Source: Thermomucor indicae-seudaticae (taxonomy: Eukaryota; Mucoromycota; Mucoromycetes; Mucorales; Lichtheimiaceae). Taken from it: a stretch of 36,146 bases of DNA. The notes beneath the pieces were generated by a model. That model was given only the letters and a program-made list of their open reading frames with translations. It was not told the origin of the DNA and made no database searches. The position numbers and the translations under genes are program-made. Below are positions 11,272 to 21,144 of this stretch, one piece after another. Each line of letters opens with the position of its first letter. The first letter of the stretch is position 1. The stretch spans positions 1 through 36,146 of the forward strand of contig JSYX01000259.1 of the NCBI GenBank assembly GCA_000787465.1, read 5' to 3'.

Positions 11272-12379
11272 ATGGATAATAACAATAACAAAAGACTCAA
11301 AAGACTCAAAAGACCAGCACCCGTGGTGGCCACCACGCGCGCAGCGGCAGCACGAGCGGCTGCCATTCGGTCCAGCCAGCAAGCTTCGACGCCAAATTCC
11401 AGAAGACCAGCCAAAAGAAAGGCAGCGCCCACTGAAAATGCTGCACCTGCTAAACGACCATCATGGGATATACGAGTACGATTTCTAGAGAATGTATAAC
11501 AAGAAATGCCGACCAAAATAAACTCATGATATTGCTTGACAGGGAAGACTAAAGGACATGGAAGAGCAATTACAAAAAGACCGTGATCAAAGTAACGTCG
11601 CCGTATGCATTCGTGAATGACAATCAACTCACAATGCGAGTGGATTCAGTCGCAAAATTAGAGAGCTACAAGGAGGGACTCAAGACCACGGCAGCGGAAA
11701 AAGATATAGAAATTAAGGAAGTCATGCAACGGATAGCAGAAGCCAAAGCCGACTTGCAGGTACGCAAGAAAGAGAGTATAGAAGTAACAAGTTCGTGTGT
11801 TCACATCTTGAATGATAATAGATGACGGAGAGACAAAATGCTCAGGAAATAGAGAACCTCAAAGCAGAACAGCGAATCCACGCCCAAGAACTGGAAGATA
11901 ATAGTCTGATCTATAAGCGACAAGTGTCGACGCTCGAACTCGAGTACAATGACGTCAAAAAGAAGCTGGAGACAATCGAAAAGATGGCAGAACAAGAAGC
12001 ATCAGAAAAAATGACACTCAAGGCAACCATATCACAGACTTCAGCATCGTTTTTGGAAGTAGAGGCCCAGATACGTGCCATGAAATTGAAACTAGAGGTA
12101 AAAGTTGTAGAAATTCCACTCTCAATGAAACATTGCCCGCTGATATCCTTTACGCTGTACGTATATAAGCGCGCGGATAGCACATTAGCAGAACGCGAAC
12201 GACAAATTGAGCAGCTAAAGCAAGAATTATCAGTTGCCCAGGCCGACTCCGAGCGTGTAGAAGCCATTATCAAGGAAGAGGAAAGGACACGAAAGCGGTT
12301 AGAAGATACAATACGTGAATTGGAGTCTCGCAACGATCAAGAAGCCAAATTAAAAAAGAAGGCTGTCGTCCATGCCTGA
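11272..12379 (+). pseudogene. Kinesin-14-like tail and stalk lacking a motor domain
   Basis: Exons 11272-11475, 11543-11591, 11650-11759, 11822-12097, 12170-12379 give 282 residues with consistent phases. The N-terminus is a basic, disordered tail (KRLKRLKRP, repeated Ala/Arg, SRRPAKRKAAP). It is followed by RPSWDIRGRLKDMEE, which resembles the tail-to-stalk junction of fungal C-terminal kinesins (Kar3/KIFC), and a long coiled coil ending in EERTRKRLEDTIREL and QEAKLKKKA. In true kinesin-14 proteins the neck and motor (…GNIRVFCRVRP…, P-loop GQTGSGKT) begin right there. Here the frame ends at TGA 12377-12379 and none of the downstream frames shows a P-loop or switch motif. It is either a truncated duplicate or a gene encoding only the microtubule-binding tail and dimerisation rod. 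Assignment to kinesin rests on the tail/neck resemblance; another coiled-coil protein is possible. Confidence 0.5.
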
Positions 12380-12984
12380 TACTTACTACATCCGTCCACT
12401 CTTGGCATGTGATATCCACTGAGCACGGGGCGTGCAGAGAAGCTCAATGGTTTTTGCATGGTTCTGGACCCATCGCATTATACTGTACGCACAGGACAAG
12501 TGACCCGTGCTGGTGGGAGCCTCACCGGATATGAGTATTGACTCGGGTGTAACATCATGTCCCCTTTCTTAAATGAAAAGCGGTGACCTCAAGTGATAAA
12601 GACCGGACGCATTCACGGGTCTTTCTTGTTGGATGAACCTCATTCGGTTCAAACCGGTGCTTTGCTGAGATACCATAATCAAGGATTATGTCTTTGCTAC
12701 TAAAGCGGCACTATATCATTGATCGCCCCGAAGATCCCGATGAGTGGACGACAAGAAAGTAATAACAATAACAGACAATCCAAAGAATTGCTCTTATCTT
12801 TTTGGGGGGAAACCAGGGGGAGGTTGCTTTGTAACCGGGCGGAATGAGTTTTGTTGCCCACATGACCTGTAGAACGAAAAGGACAACAAAAGAGTCATCG
12901 TAAAACGTTTGACCACACGCGGGTTTCGGAACAGCATTTTGTTTATGTGGGTCCAACCTTGTTTTCTTTAAACCGCGTTACATG
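12380..12984. other. Region without a recognised gene
   Basis: About 600 bases between the motorless kinesin and the App1-like promoter. Short open stretches exist on the plus strand: 12588-12701 is open in one frame, and a short frame ends at a TAA near 12760 with residues IIDRPEDPDEWTTRK. They look faintly coding, but none has a start, splice borders or a family I know. A GGTTCAAACC motif near 12645 resembles a tRNA B box, but no cloverleaf can be drawn around it. Confidence 0.35.
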
Positions 12985-12992
12985 TATAAAAA
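12985..12992 (+). promoter_or_regulatory. TATA box of the App1-like gene
   Basis: TATAAAAA lies 80 bases upstream of the ATG at 13065 and is followed by a purine-rich stretch and a T/C-rich tract, a typical fungal core promoter arrangement. Confidence 0.55.
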
Positions 12993-13064
12993 GAAGGGGA
13001 GAGAAAAAAAGATATTCTTTTTGTCCCATCTTCTTTTTTCCTTTCTTCTTATGCATTTATCACC

Positions 13065-14842
13065 ATGCAAACCATTTATGATCCTTCTCTTTGCGACCCA
13101 TATGCATCCACATCGATAAACGATGAGTCAACAAACAGTTCAACGACTTTTTTACCGCTGGAAACGGCAACAACTCGTGAATGTAAATTCTTTCCGACTT
13201 ATGCCAAGCGTAATGATGATGGTCGGTTATATACACAGAGAGAGATAACGTTTCCGTTTTTATTAAACCCGTAACTACTGCAAAAGATCCTTCAGAATGG
13301 ATTATTCAAACCAAAGGCTGGGCCTTATCACACAATTGTTCTGTGGCGAAACAGAAATTGGCCATGGGTAAAGCAGTAATATATACAAAACAAGAGAACC
13401 CGTGGAGACGGATATACTAATTTTAGAGAGAACAAAAAAGGCCTTACGAGGAACTTTGCTGGAAAAGGTTCTTCTGCTGATCAGTCTCATCTGTTTGAGC
13501 AGCGGTTCAAGTACTTTTTAGCAAAAAGCAAGCGTAACAAACAATTCGTCATACACGCGGTTGGTACGACGCCCGTTGACGATCAAGTCTTCGAGTACGA
13601 GTGGGACCAATCTTCTTCTCGACGGGGATCCAGTGATTCGGGATTTCAGTCTTCTACGAGCGATAAAGAAGAAAAAGGAGTAGTAGAAGAAGAGGTGCTG
13701 CACTATGACGACAGTTATCAATACTATTACTTCTGCCCGATTACCGACCCTTTATTGATGGTGCGTCCCGGCAATCCCTTGTCAGCTATTCTGAACGGCG
13801 AACGCAGATCTTGTTCTTTGTCTTCTTCCTCTTCTTCGTTGTCGTGCTCGGAAGACAATGAAGCTAGTAATAATCATCGAATTGAATTGACAACAGATAG
13901 CAATGGATTCTTCAGTGGAGAACTCCGTATCCCGCATGCCAAGATTGAAGCGTGGGCCAAACAACATGACCATCACTGCGACATAGCGCCGCGACTCGTC
14001 AAGATGCGTTCCATGTCGCATGACGGATTTGCGCCTGCGTTTGGTCTGGTGAGCCTGATTGAACCCAAAGGCGTCTCCATCATTTCCGACATTGATGATA
14101 CCATCAAGGAGACTCAGATCCTCGCTGGTGCACGGACGGTGCTGAATAATACATTCTTCAAGCCTTGCCGAGCTGTCAAAGGCATGGCAGAAATCTATAA
14201 GCATCGGGTAAGTAAAGAAGCGAGAAGACAAAAGGAAATGCGAGACTGAATCCCATTTAGTACAATCAAGGCGTTTCGTTTCACTATGTGTCCAACAGTC
14301 CATTTCAACTACTTCCGATGCTTGACGAGTTTCTAAAAGAAGAAGGATTCCCACCAGGCAGCATGCATCTTCGAACGGACGGCAGTCTATTGGCTCGGCT
14401 TGTTGAAGTTCCTGGTCGCGCCAAGCGAGACGCCATCACACGTATTCTACAAGACTTTCCACATCGCCAATTTGTCTTGATTGGTGACTCGGGCGAAATT
14501 GACTTGGAAATCTATGCTCGCATTGCCGCTGATTTTCCGGGTCGTATCCTCAAGATATGGATTCGCGACGTCACTTCCAGACATCATCAAACCTTGACAC
14601 GCTGCAACACCTTCTCTTCCTTGTTCAGTTATAACAGACAAGAACAAGTTCCTCCTCCTCCACCTCCTCCGTCGGTTCCCACACGTTCTTCCTCTGATAC
14701 CGCCATTACCACGAACAACAACTTGAAAACACGAATCCAAAAAGCAAAGGAACAATGCAAAGGCGTCGATATCGCCTTGTTTCAAGATGCTCGGACACTT
14801 AGAAGCGACTCTGTCGTCCGTGATGCTATTTGGAAGAGCTAG
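13065..14842 (+). CDS. APP1: App1-type phosphatidate phosphatase
   Basis: Yeast App1 is an actin-patch, Mg-dependent phosphatidate phosphatase that makes diacylglycerol at endocytic sites. Exons 13065-13209, 13296-13367, 13429-14207, 14261-14842 give 525 residues. The N-terminal part carries CKFFPTYAK and, after intron 1, GWALSHN, the pattern at the start of fungal App1 proteins. The C-terminal half is the DUF2183 HAD-like domain: ISDIDDTIKETQILAG holds the catalytic DxDxT (about residues 293-297), then YVSNSPFQL, and FVLIGDSGEIDLEIYARI, the distal metal-binding motif. After the domain comes a proline run (VPPPPPPPSVP), a likely SH3 ligand as in yeast App1. Acidic and serine-rich insertions lie around 13600-13860. 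A TATA box sits 80 bases upstream. The acceptor of intron 2 (TTTTAGAG at 13428) is the least certain border. Confidence 0.9.
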
Positions 14843-15047
14843 GACGAAAAACAGTCTTGTGCATTGTAAAAGTAATATTACATTTTGTACTGTACAGTTG
14901 TAGTAGTATCATGTCTCACCCACTATGTAACCATTATTCATTCCCACAAATTCGATATTAATAATTTCCATACAACGGATAGAGGTGGCCTATTATGTGT
15001 CATATATAAAGTTAATGTTTTATGCCGCACCTTCTGTTTCCAATCCT

Positions 15048-17848
15048 TTACCTTGTTTCCGGTAGCATAGGATACTTGTAGATGAAAATGATTTTAGTCT
15101 CTAGATGTCTACATGCAAGAAAATAGAGAGAAACTAATGCTTACCTGCAGCTTCGGAGTCGGCTTTATCGGTTCGCCATATAAAAAGCACTTGAAATAGT
15201 ATGAGGAGAAATAATGGGCGCTTAGCTGTTTCCAGAGTAACATGTACTGGAAAAATATCGCACCAAAGGGTATAGGCGTATTCTACATACACAAATCTTC
15301 TTTTTTTAGCATATCCTTCCTTCCTTTTCCATGAAATCTATGGATGACTTGCCCACATCTGCAGATATGCGCCGGTGGGTCGTTGATGATGATGACGACA
15401 ACCTAAAGGTTGTTGTTGGAAACGCACTCTTTTCACGCGTCCGCGTGATCGTTTCCTCAGACGATTGTTGTTTGATTGTTTACTGTTTTGCCGTATTCCC
15501 TGAATTTTGAGCCTCAATTGACGCAAACCATGATAGAATCGATGATGTTTTCGTATGAAATAGTCATGGTCAAACAAATCAAACCGAAGACCTCCTGTAA
15601 TAAATATATAAGGAATGGTCCTGGCCTGTCTCGTGAGTATAGTCACTCACCTGGTAAACGATCTGGGTCTTTGATACGCAACATGATGGCGAAAAGAGGA
15701 AAATGGTTAAAGAAAGCCAAAAGGGCTTCCATGATGGCTTGCAGCATAGTGACCCCAACGCGTCCCTATGAGTAGATCTACTACTTAACTTGTGGCTCCT
15801 CAGACATAGGCCAATTCTTTCTTACCAGCGCAAACGTCAGATAGTAGATGACTACAGTTGGGAAAAGAAACGTGAGAAGTGTGAATAAGCACGTGCCAAG
15901 GAGCAATTGATCCAGATCATAGTCGCATGCATCAATCCGGTTTCGTAACATGTTACGCTTTTTCCCCCGGAAAAGATTAAACAGCGAGTACAGGATGATG
16001 AGTTGCCAATTGAATATCCTCGCTGCAACCATATAAAAACAATAAACATGTAGAGTCATGAGCGCTAACAGGTCAGAGAGTAGCGAGATGATCATTGAAA
16101 CTCCAAATATCCCAGAAAGACCAATAATATGAATAATCTGTGGTGTAACTGGCTTGATGACTTGCATACAGCCTACCTCGAGAAGATAACTGTAAGCATC
16201 AGCAGGGATTGGATACGTGTGTTTTCGTACCTGTCCATAAACGGATCAACCACAGAAATAATTCACTCAAAAAGCTGCTTAATTCATGATTTAATTTTAA
16301 TCCAGCGGGCGATCCAAGAAACCAAAGCATCATCGACTGAAGTGATTCGACGGTATATTCCTAGAAAAGTTACAGGTTACTAAAAATCATAATTGCATTA
16401 TTACCCCATTCCTTGTCTGTTACATGAAGTATTTTATGCAGTACAAAGGACATAACGTATCGATTCGTCGTAAGGAATGACCCAATGGCAACCCCGATAA
16501 TAATGTCGTTGGCCACGAGCCACATACTGTTGTAAAAGCTTATTATCCCCGTCAGTGCATCGTTTCAATCTCCTCCACCGGTTGATGACTGCAGGTTATT
16601 TTACCTTATATAGTATGCCCTTGTTTCGGCAGTGTTGGCCCAATTTTGTTTTCGTAACATGCTATATTGTTTTGGCCAAAAATACAACTGTTGCAACCTT
16701 AAATCTACTTGTTGACCAGTCATGGACAAGTCCTTGAGTGCGACTGCATTCAGCATAAATTTGGGAAGTCGCATATTCAAAAGGTGAAGCGTCACTTGAG
16801 CAAAGAAGAAGACTACGAACAGCAAACAGATACAAGGGCCAAGGACAAGTCTTTTCAAGCAATGACTCACGGGTCGAACCATTAATATTCGATTCAAGAG
16901 GCCTTTTGCCACCCTTGTCCATGGATCTCGCTGCTCTGTTGCTCGTAATTTTTGAAGTCCCTTCTCGAGATAATAGGAAGAATTGATCTTGATCAACGTT
17001 TGTCAGTGGGAGCTCTCTTTCACAGACTGAGTGACATTGTTTCTAACCTGTATCAAAATACGGGATAAATCATCATCTCTTGATCGCGCCTCTTCATCTC
17101 TGTTGGTTATCCATCGACTATACCGCATCGTTTTCTCCAAATTAGCAGCCATCATTGCTTGCTTTTCATCTCGGTTTGCCGCGCTGTCCTTTGGCGAAAT
17201 GTCTAATACAAGAGGGTCCAAGGCCAAGAATTGGAGTCGTTTTGGATTCGGTTGCTCATAAAAGACAACCTCATAGCTCTGTACCGGTCTCTGCTTAACC
17301 GTCCTATCCGGAAAAAGAAGATCATGAAATAAGCATACTTGCTTTTTGAGCGAACAGTTCTGGTTCGGCTATCTTACAAGGGAATGGGTACGTAAGCATC
17401 GTCTAATAACACTGTAATCCAAAGATCGTCGCCGTCTAAACCGAAAAAAAAAGCAGTATAAGCAAAGGATAGTGTAAGGCTTACGCGTACCCGGGTTCGC
17501 CTCACCAGGTCCTTCATGTCCTTGTTCTGTATTGTCAACGAGCATCCCCAGGATCTTCGGCGGTTCTTTACACACTTTATTGATCTGTGTGTATTCCGCA
17601 TAAGTGCCAGATTCGCAAAACTGAGCTAGCAATGCTCGCAGCTCATGAAGCTTGTCTTTCCTTTAGAATGCTACGGCTCCATCAATGGCGATTTCGCTTG
17701 AATGGCGTACCTTCAAACGACATATTATGGCAGCAACGCACACCGTGTTGGGGCTGGTGAACCAACCAATGAGGAATCCAGGACGACCAGTCTTCGGCGA
17801 CGAAATGTGAGTTGGCCAAAAGAGCTTGAGACCATTCTGTGTTGGCAT
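15048..17848 (-). CDS. GPI1: GPI-GlcNAc transferase subunit Gpi1/PIG-Q
   Basis: Stabilising membrane subunit of the ER complex that moves GlcNAc onto phosphatidylinositol, the first step of GPI anchor synthesis. Twelve exons on the minus strand: 17711-17848, 17491-17650, 17378-17435, 17048-17303, 16605-16987, 16424-16538, 16231-16360, 15826-16172, 15651-15765, 15353-15594, 15145-15282, 15048-15098; 710 residues, all phases consistent. Family marks in order: NGLKLFWPTH near the start, FYEQPNPKRLQFL, SPAGLKLNHEL, ISLLSDLLALMTLHVYCFY, then FRGKKRNMLRNRID with CDYDLDQLLLGT (about residues 480-505), LRIKDPDRLPGGLRF, HYFSSYYFKCFLYGEP and a final KYPMLPE. Multiple membrane segments lie between. The intron at 15283-15352 has a GC donor (TGG|GCAAGT). 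The insert after GGLRFDLF is Arg/His-rich and longer than in relatives I recall. The ATG is 55 bases beyond the proline dehydrogenase stop, same strand. Confidence 0.93.
15283..15352 (-). other. GC-AG intron in GPI1
   Basis: The donor reads TGG|GCAAGT and the acceptor TGTAG|AAT. Splicing at the nearby GT (two bases on) puts the next exon in a frame without family resemblance. The GC donor gives phase 0 and restores the conserved QYMLLWKQL and HYFSSYYFK region. Confidence 0.75.
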
Positions 17849-17903
17849 AGATGATCGCGCGATGCAGAGAAGTGATAGAATTTTTTGAAAAAGCTCAGCT
17901 TTA

Positions 17904-19845
17904 TTACTTCGTTGTAGTAGAAGGGCTACGAAACCCAACGTCTTTTTCGCCGCGGGATGAAGATGACGGCCGCCACCATCGTTGCTTCAGCTCAAGCCAT
18001 ATCAGTCTGCATTCCTTTGACGCACCGCCCATCATACTCGAGTTTTCTTGCGCACGACGTAGCAGGTATGGCATCACTTCTTCAATCTTGCCATAGGGCA
18101 GATATTTGAAAATCGGATAGCCATTCTTACCCAAAGCGTACGATATCTGATCCTGCATGCCGTATAGTTGACCGAATTGGACAACGCCAGAAGATGGTGA
18201 GACCTGATGCTTTTGCATCTTTTGCACTGTCAATATTATGGAATCACGGTTATGACTCGCAACCATGAAAACGATAGGCGAGGTCGCGAGCTCCAAAGCT
18301 TGTCCCGTCACGTCATGATACTCGTGCAATTTCCCCAACAAGAACCTGATACTGTTATTGTATGAATCGTGGGTATCTTGCAAAGTGTCGTGAATCGGTG
18401 ATGGATATCCTAACTGAGCGGCTCGCTTACGAAAAAAACAAAAAGATCATGAGCGAAAAGTAGAGTTTCCTCCATGAACCTTTCTTCCTTACTTTACGTT
18501 CCATTACCAAGTAAGCTCCACGCACTAATTTGGCTGCAAACGCAAAATTTTCTCGCTTTGCCCGTTCAACATCGCGTTCCAGTTTCCGCCTGGCCATCTT
18601 GGTGCACATTTGATCTTTACAGAATGCGGCATTAAAACCCATTGGCTCCAAAGAAGTTTCAGTTATAAGAAAACGTGGCATACATGTATTATAGACAGTA
18701 GGTCCATGTTTCTTATCTTCGAGTCGATTGTACTTTTGCTGCAAATTCGTGGCAACGTGATCAATGGCTTCCTGAAAATACGATTGCTCGGCATCCACCA
18801 TGACGCCGACTTGGAGGTCCCGAGCCATTTGACACACTTGATCGAGTCGTTGCACCATACGATCATAGGCTTGTAATTCCAGGGTGGTCAAGGGTGTCGA
18901 ATCCTGTGACAGATCCGGATCTGTCATCCACCACACATCGCGATCGGGGCCTTGCAGATCAAAAAGCTTGTGTACTTCCAGACGATCCAAGACGTTATTA
19001 TCATTATACTTTGACAAGAGGGTTTCGCGTGCTTTGGCCTGCTCCTCATTCCGTGGTGCCGGTAAAACGTATTTCACAATTTGTCGCAGCCCTTGATTGT
19101 CGATGGTATCCGCTGTTTTCCATGCGTCAAACGCTTGGTCGAGCTGTACCAGGATTTGATTGATACGTAACAACAGTCCAGGCGGCGCAAACGCTGTAAC
19201 CTTGATGGCAGCGAAACTCGGATGGTTTGAGGCAGCGGTTTTCAGACAATCCTTAATCATGGCCAGCACCACGTCCGCACGTCGCTCTTCGTCTTGTTGC
19301 TGTTCCTGCAGATCAGCCTCGATGCTGAGGTCGAGGATGCAGTGGATCCCAGACTGTGCAAGTCGCTGCATACTGGCACGGCATTCTTCCGGGGTTTCGC
19401 CGCCACAGAATTGACGAAACACGGTCCGTTTAATGAGCCAAAAGACAGACCGTTGGAGGTGCAAAACTTGGGCAGTGTGGATAAGGCTGGATGCGAGATC
19501 GACGAACCCGGGGATAGTACAGAGCTTGTACGTGACGTAGGCCAAAACAAGTTCTTGGGTGGACTTGGCGTGCATGCCGATCAACCCGCTTTCGTCCGAG
19601 AGTTCCGCCACGGTGGGGCTGTTGCTATGCATCGGTTCCGCAGAGCACACTTTGAGGAGAGGCGGCGGTTTGAACCATTGGTAACAAAGATAGCTGAATG
19701 ACGCTGAGGACAAGGCGATACTGCTCGCAGCGGAGAAGGTATAGTAGCGGCGTATTGGCGATGCTGGTGCTGATCTTGGAATAGCTCGTGGACGACAGAT
19801 GTGTCGGAGCAAAGATCGTGTACAAGAGAGCAACGTTCTGTGCAT
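17904..19845 (-). CDS. PUT1: Mitochondrial proline dehydrogenase
   Basis: FAD enzyme that oxidises proline to pyrroline-5-carboxylate in mitochondria, the first step of proline use as a nitrogen and carbon source. Exons 18684-19845, 18493-18614, 17904-18425; 601 residues. The N-terminus is a clear mitochondrial presequence (Arg/Ser-rich, no acids in the first 40 residues, ending RRYYTF). Family marks: GVMVDAEQSYFQEAID, then VYNTYQM created across intron 1, NFAFAAKLVRGAYLVMER, RAAQLGYPSPIHDTL across intron 2, MVASHNRDS, QFGQLYGMQDQI and the substrate-binding RRAQEN (about residues 551-556). Introns are 69 and 67 bases with good GT-AG borders (18615-18683, 18426-18492). The stop is only 55 bases before the GPI1 start on the same strand, so the PUT1 terminator and GPI1 promoter must overlap. 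Confidence 0.96.
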
Positions 19846-20072
19846 CTACGCACACCCGTGGAAAAAGTAGAAAAAGAGAGGGTGTCCGTTTCTTCCACGT
19901 CAATCTTTAGTGACGGGTTAATGGAGACATTTTTCCCGGGGGTCGAGAGAGACATAGAAAGACGGCCCTAACTTGGTAACTCTGGCTTTCGTACGGCTGC
20001 ACCAATCATATCCACATTAACCGGTGGAGGACATGAGTATGGCGCGTTTATTGATAGGTAATAAAGGAAGGG

Positions 20073-20534
20073 TCACCAGATTGGAATTTCTTCTGGCGGT
20101 GCAAAGCTCTCTGTGGAAGAAGCCCGTCCTCCTCCGGTTCGGTAAAAGCTTTTCAACCAGTCTCCATTATCGGGCGTGGCGCTCTTAATTTGCATTGTTT
20201 CAACCCATGCTTCTTCAGCTAATTCGCGCATTTGCTGATACTTTATTAGTTGACGTCTGGTTGCAGCTGCTTCCAATTTGGCTTTGGTAGAGTTTGGATT
20301 AAGCCGTAATTGTTCCGAGAGGAATGACGTAGGTCGGGGTGGCAGTGCTCGTGGAAAAGAAGCAGGAGGAGGTGCAGGAGCAGGAGGATGATGAGATTCG
20401 GTAGTGATTTTATCAAAAGCGTCCAGAACAGTAGATTCCCAGTCTGATGCAGACTCTATGCCGATCCGACTTATTTGGTAATTGGATGTCGGTTCGATTA
20501 TTCTGCTCTCATGCTGTGATGATGATGATGGCAT
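20073..20534 (-). CDS. Unknown protein, 153 residues
   Basis: I do not recognise this gene. The frame runs from an ATG at 20534 to TAG at 20073. The protein starts Ser-rich, has a short acidic patch (SDWESTVLDAFDK), a proline/alanine-rich linker (PPAPAPPPASFPRALPPRP), and then a charged helical segment (STKAKLEAAATRRQLIKYQ) before an acidic, Trp-ending tail. No signal peptide or membrane segment is visible. The same frame stays open for about 55 codons upstream of 20534 with basic residues (RAIRKGVQFLRHVFSRHQ) but without another ATG, so the true start may sit in an upstream exon. The composition suggests a disordered regulatory or scaffold protein; this is inference. Confidence 0.55.
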   Translation of the reverse strand: MPSSSSQHESRIIEPTSNYQISRIGIESASDWESTVLDAFDKITTESHHPPAPAPPPASFPRALPPRPTSFLSEQLRLNPNSTKAKLEAAATRRQLIKYQQMRELAEEAWVETMQIKSATPDNGDWLKSFYRTGGGRASSTESFAPPEEIPIW

Positions 20535-20919
20535 ATGGCTGACGGATTTCCAGGGTCGTTGTGGCTGAGTACTATTATCCTGGTGATCTGCCGTGGTGGA
20601 CCTGCACCCATCACGTTGCTGGTGTCTGCTAAAGACATGTCGTAGGAATTGAACACCTTTTCTAATTGCCCTTTTAGTTCTTTTTCGACTTCTGCTTTAA
20701 CGCTAGGTTGCTTACTGAAACTGGTTGCTAGGTTTTCTGTCTTGTGGCAGTGGATTTGTATCTAGTGGAATCGTTTAGTAAAGCGACGAAAAGCCTCTCA
20801 AAGACGGAGAAAACGAACTACTTTTTAGTTTCGATCTATGAAACAACTGCATGGAGGATATGTAATATTCTTGGCGTCATAGAAATAAAAGCGAAAAAGG
20901 GGAAAAAAGAAAGGCGAAA

Positions 20920-21096
20920 AAAGAACTTTCTTGTTTACTTTCCGGAGAGGACCCGGAAGGTATCCCGATGCAGTCGATTTTGGAACGTGGCACAATCGGA
21001 AGAAGCACTGGTGTGTACTACGATCCGGTATGTCCGGAATTTGCTAAACTGGCTTTACGCGTGGCAACACAGGAAAAGCCAAGTTGTCAAACTTAA
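20920..21096 (+). other. Unassigned exon-like block
   Basis: One plus-strand frame reads with strong protein-like composition up to TAA at 21094-21096: KKELSCLLSGEDPEG, then PMQSILERGTIGRSTG and VYYDPVCPEFAKLALR. It reads like the C-terminal end of a conserved cytosolic protein, but I cannot name the family. Upstream the frame is closed at about 20868; ATAG at about 20881 could be a splice acceptor, and another open stretch (DEKPLKDGENELLFSF, near 20780-20835) could be the preceding exon. No start was found. It could be a small gene overlapping the 5' flank of the 20073-20534 gene or a fragment left by a rearrangement. Confidence 0.4.
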
Positions 21097-21144
21097 AAAG
21101 AGAAGGCTAAACCAAGCAATAGCCCCATTGTTATTTTATTGATC

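Noticed and set aside
12580..12680. A tRNA-like B box (GGTTCAAACC)
   Set aside because: No acceptor or anticodon stem can be paired at the right distance and no A box is present.
12711..12956. An 81-codon minus-strand frame next to the App1-like promoter
   Set aside because: Composition is unremarkable, no homologue comes to mind, and it runs into the region needed as a promoter.
12380..13064. A missing kinesin motor hidden as small exons
   Set aside because: I read all plus-strand frames for a P-loop (GxTGSGKT), switch motifs or GNIRVFCR-like neck and found none.
15338..15352. TAG at 15338 as the true end of GPI1
   Set aside because: Stopping there loses the conserved HYFSS and YPML regions, which are present just downstream and in phase through the GC-AG intron.
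20744..21142. A 132-codon plus-strand frame across the promoter side of the unknown gene
   Set aside because: It has no ATG start, is dominated by Lys/Arg from A-rich sequence, and a different frame in the same place looks more like real protein.
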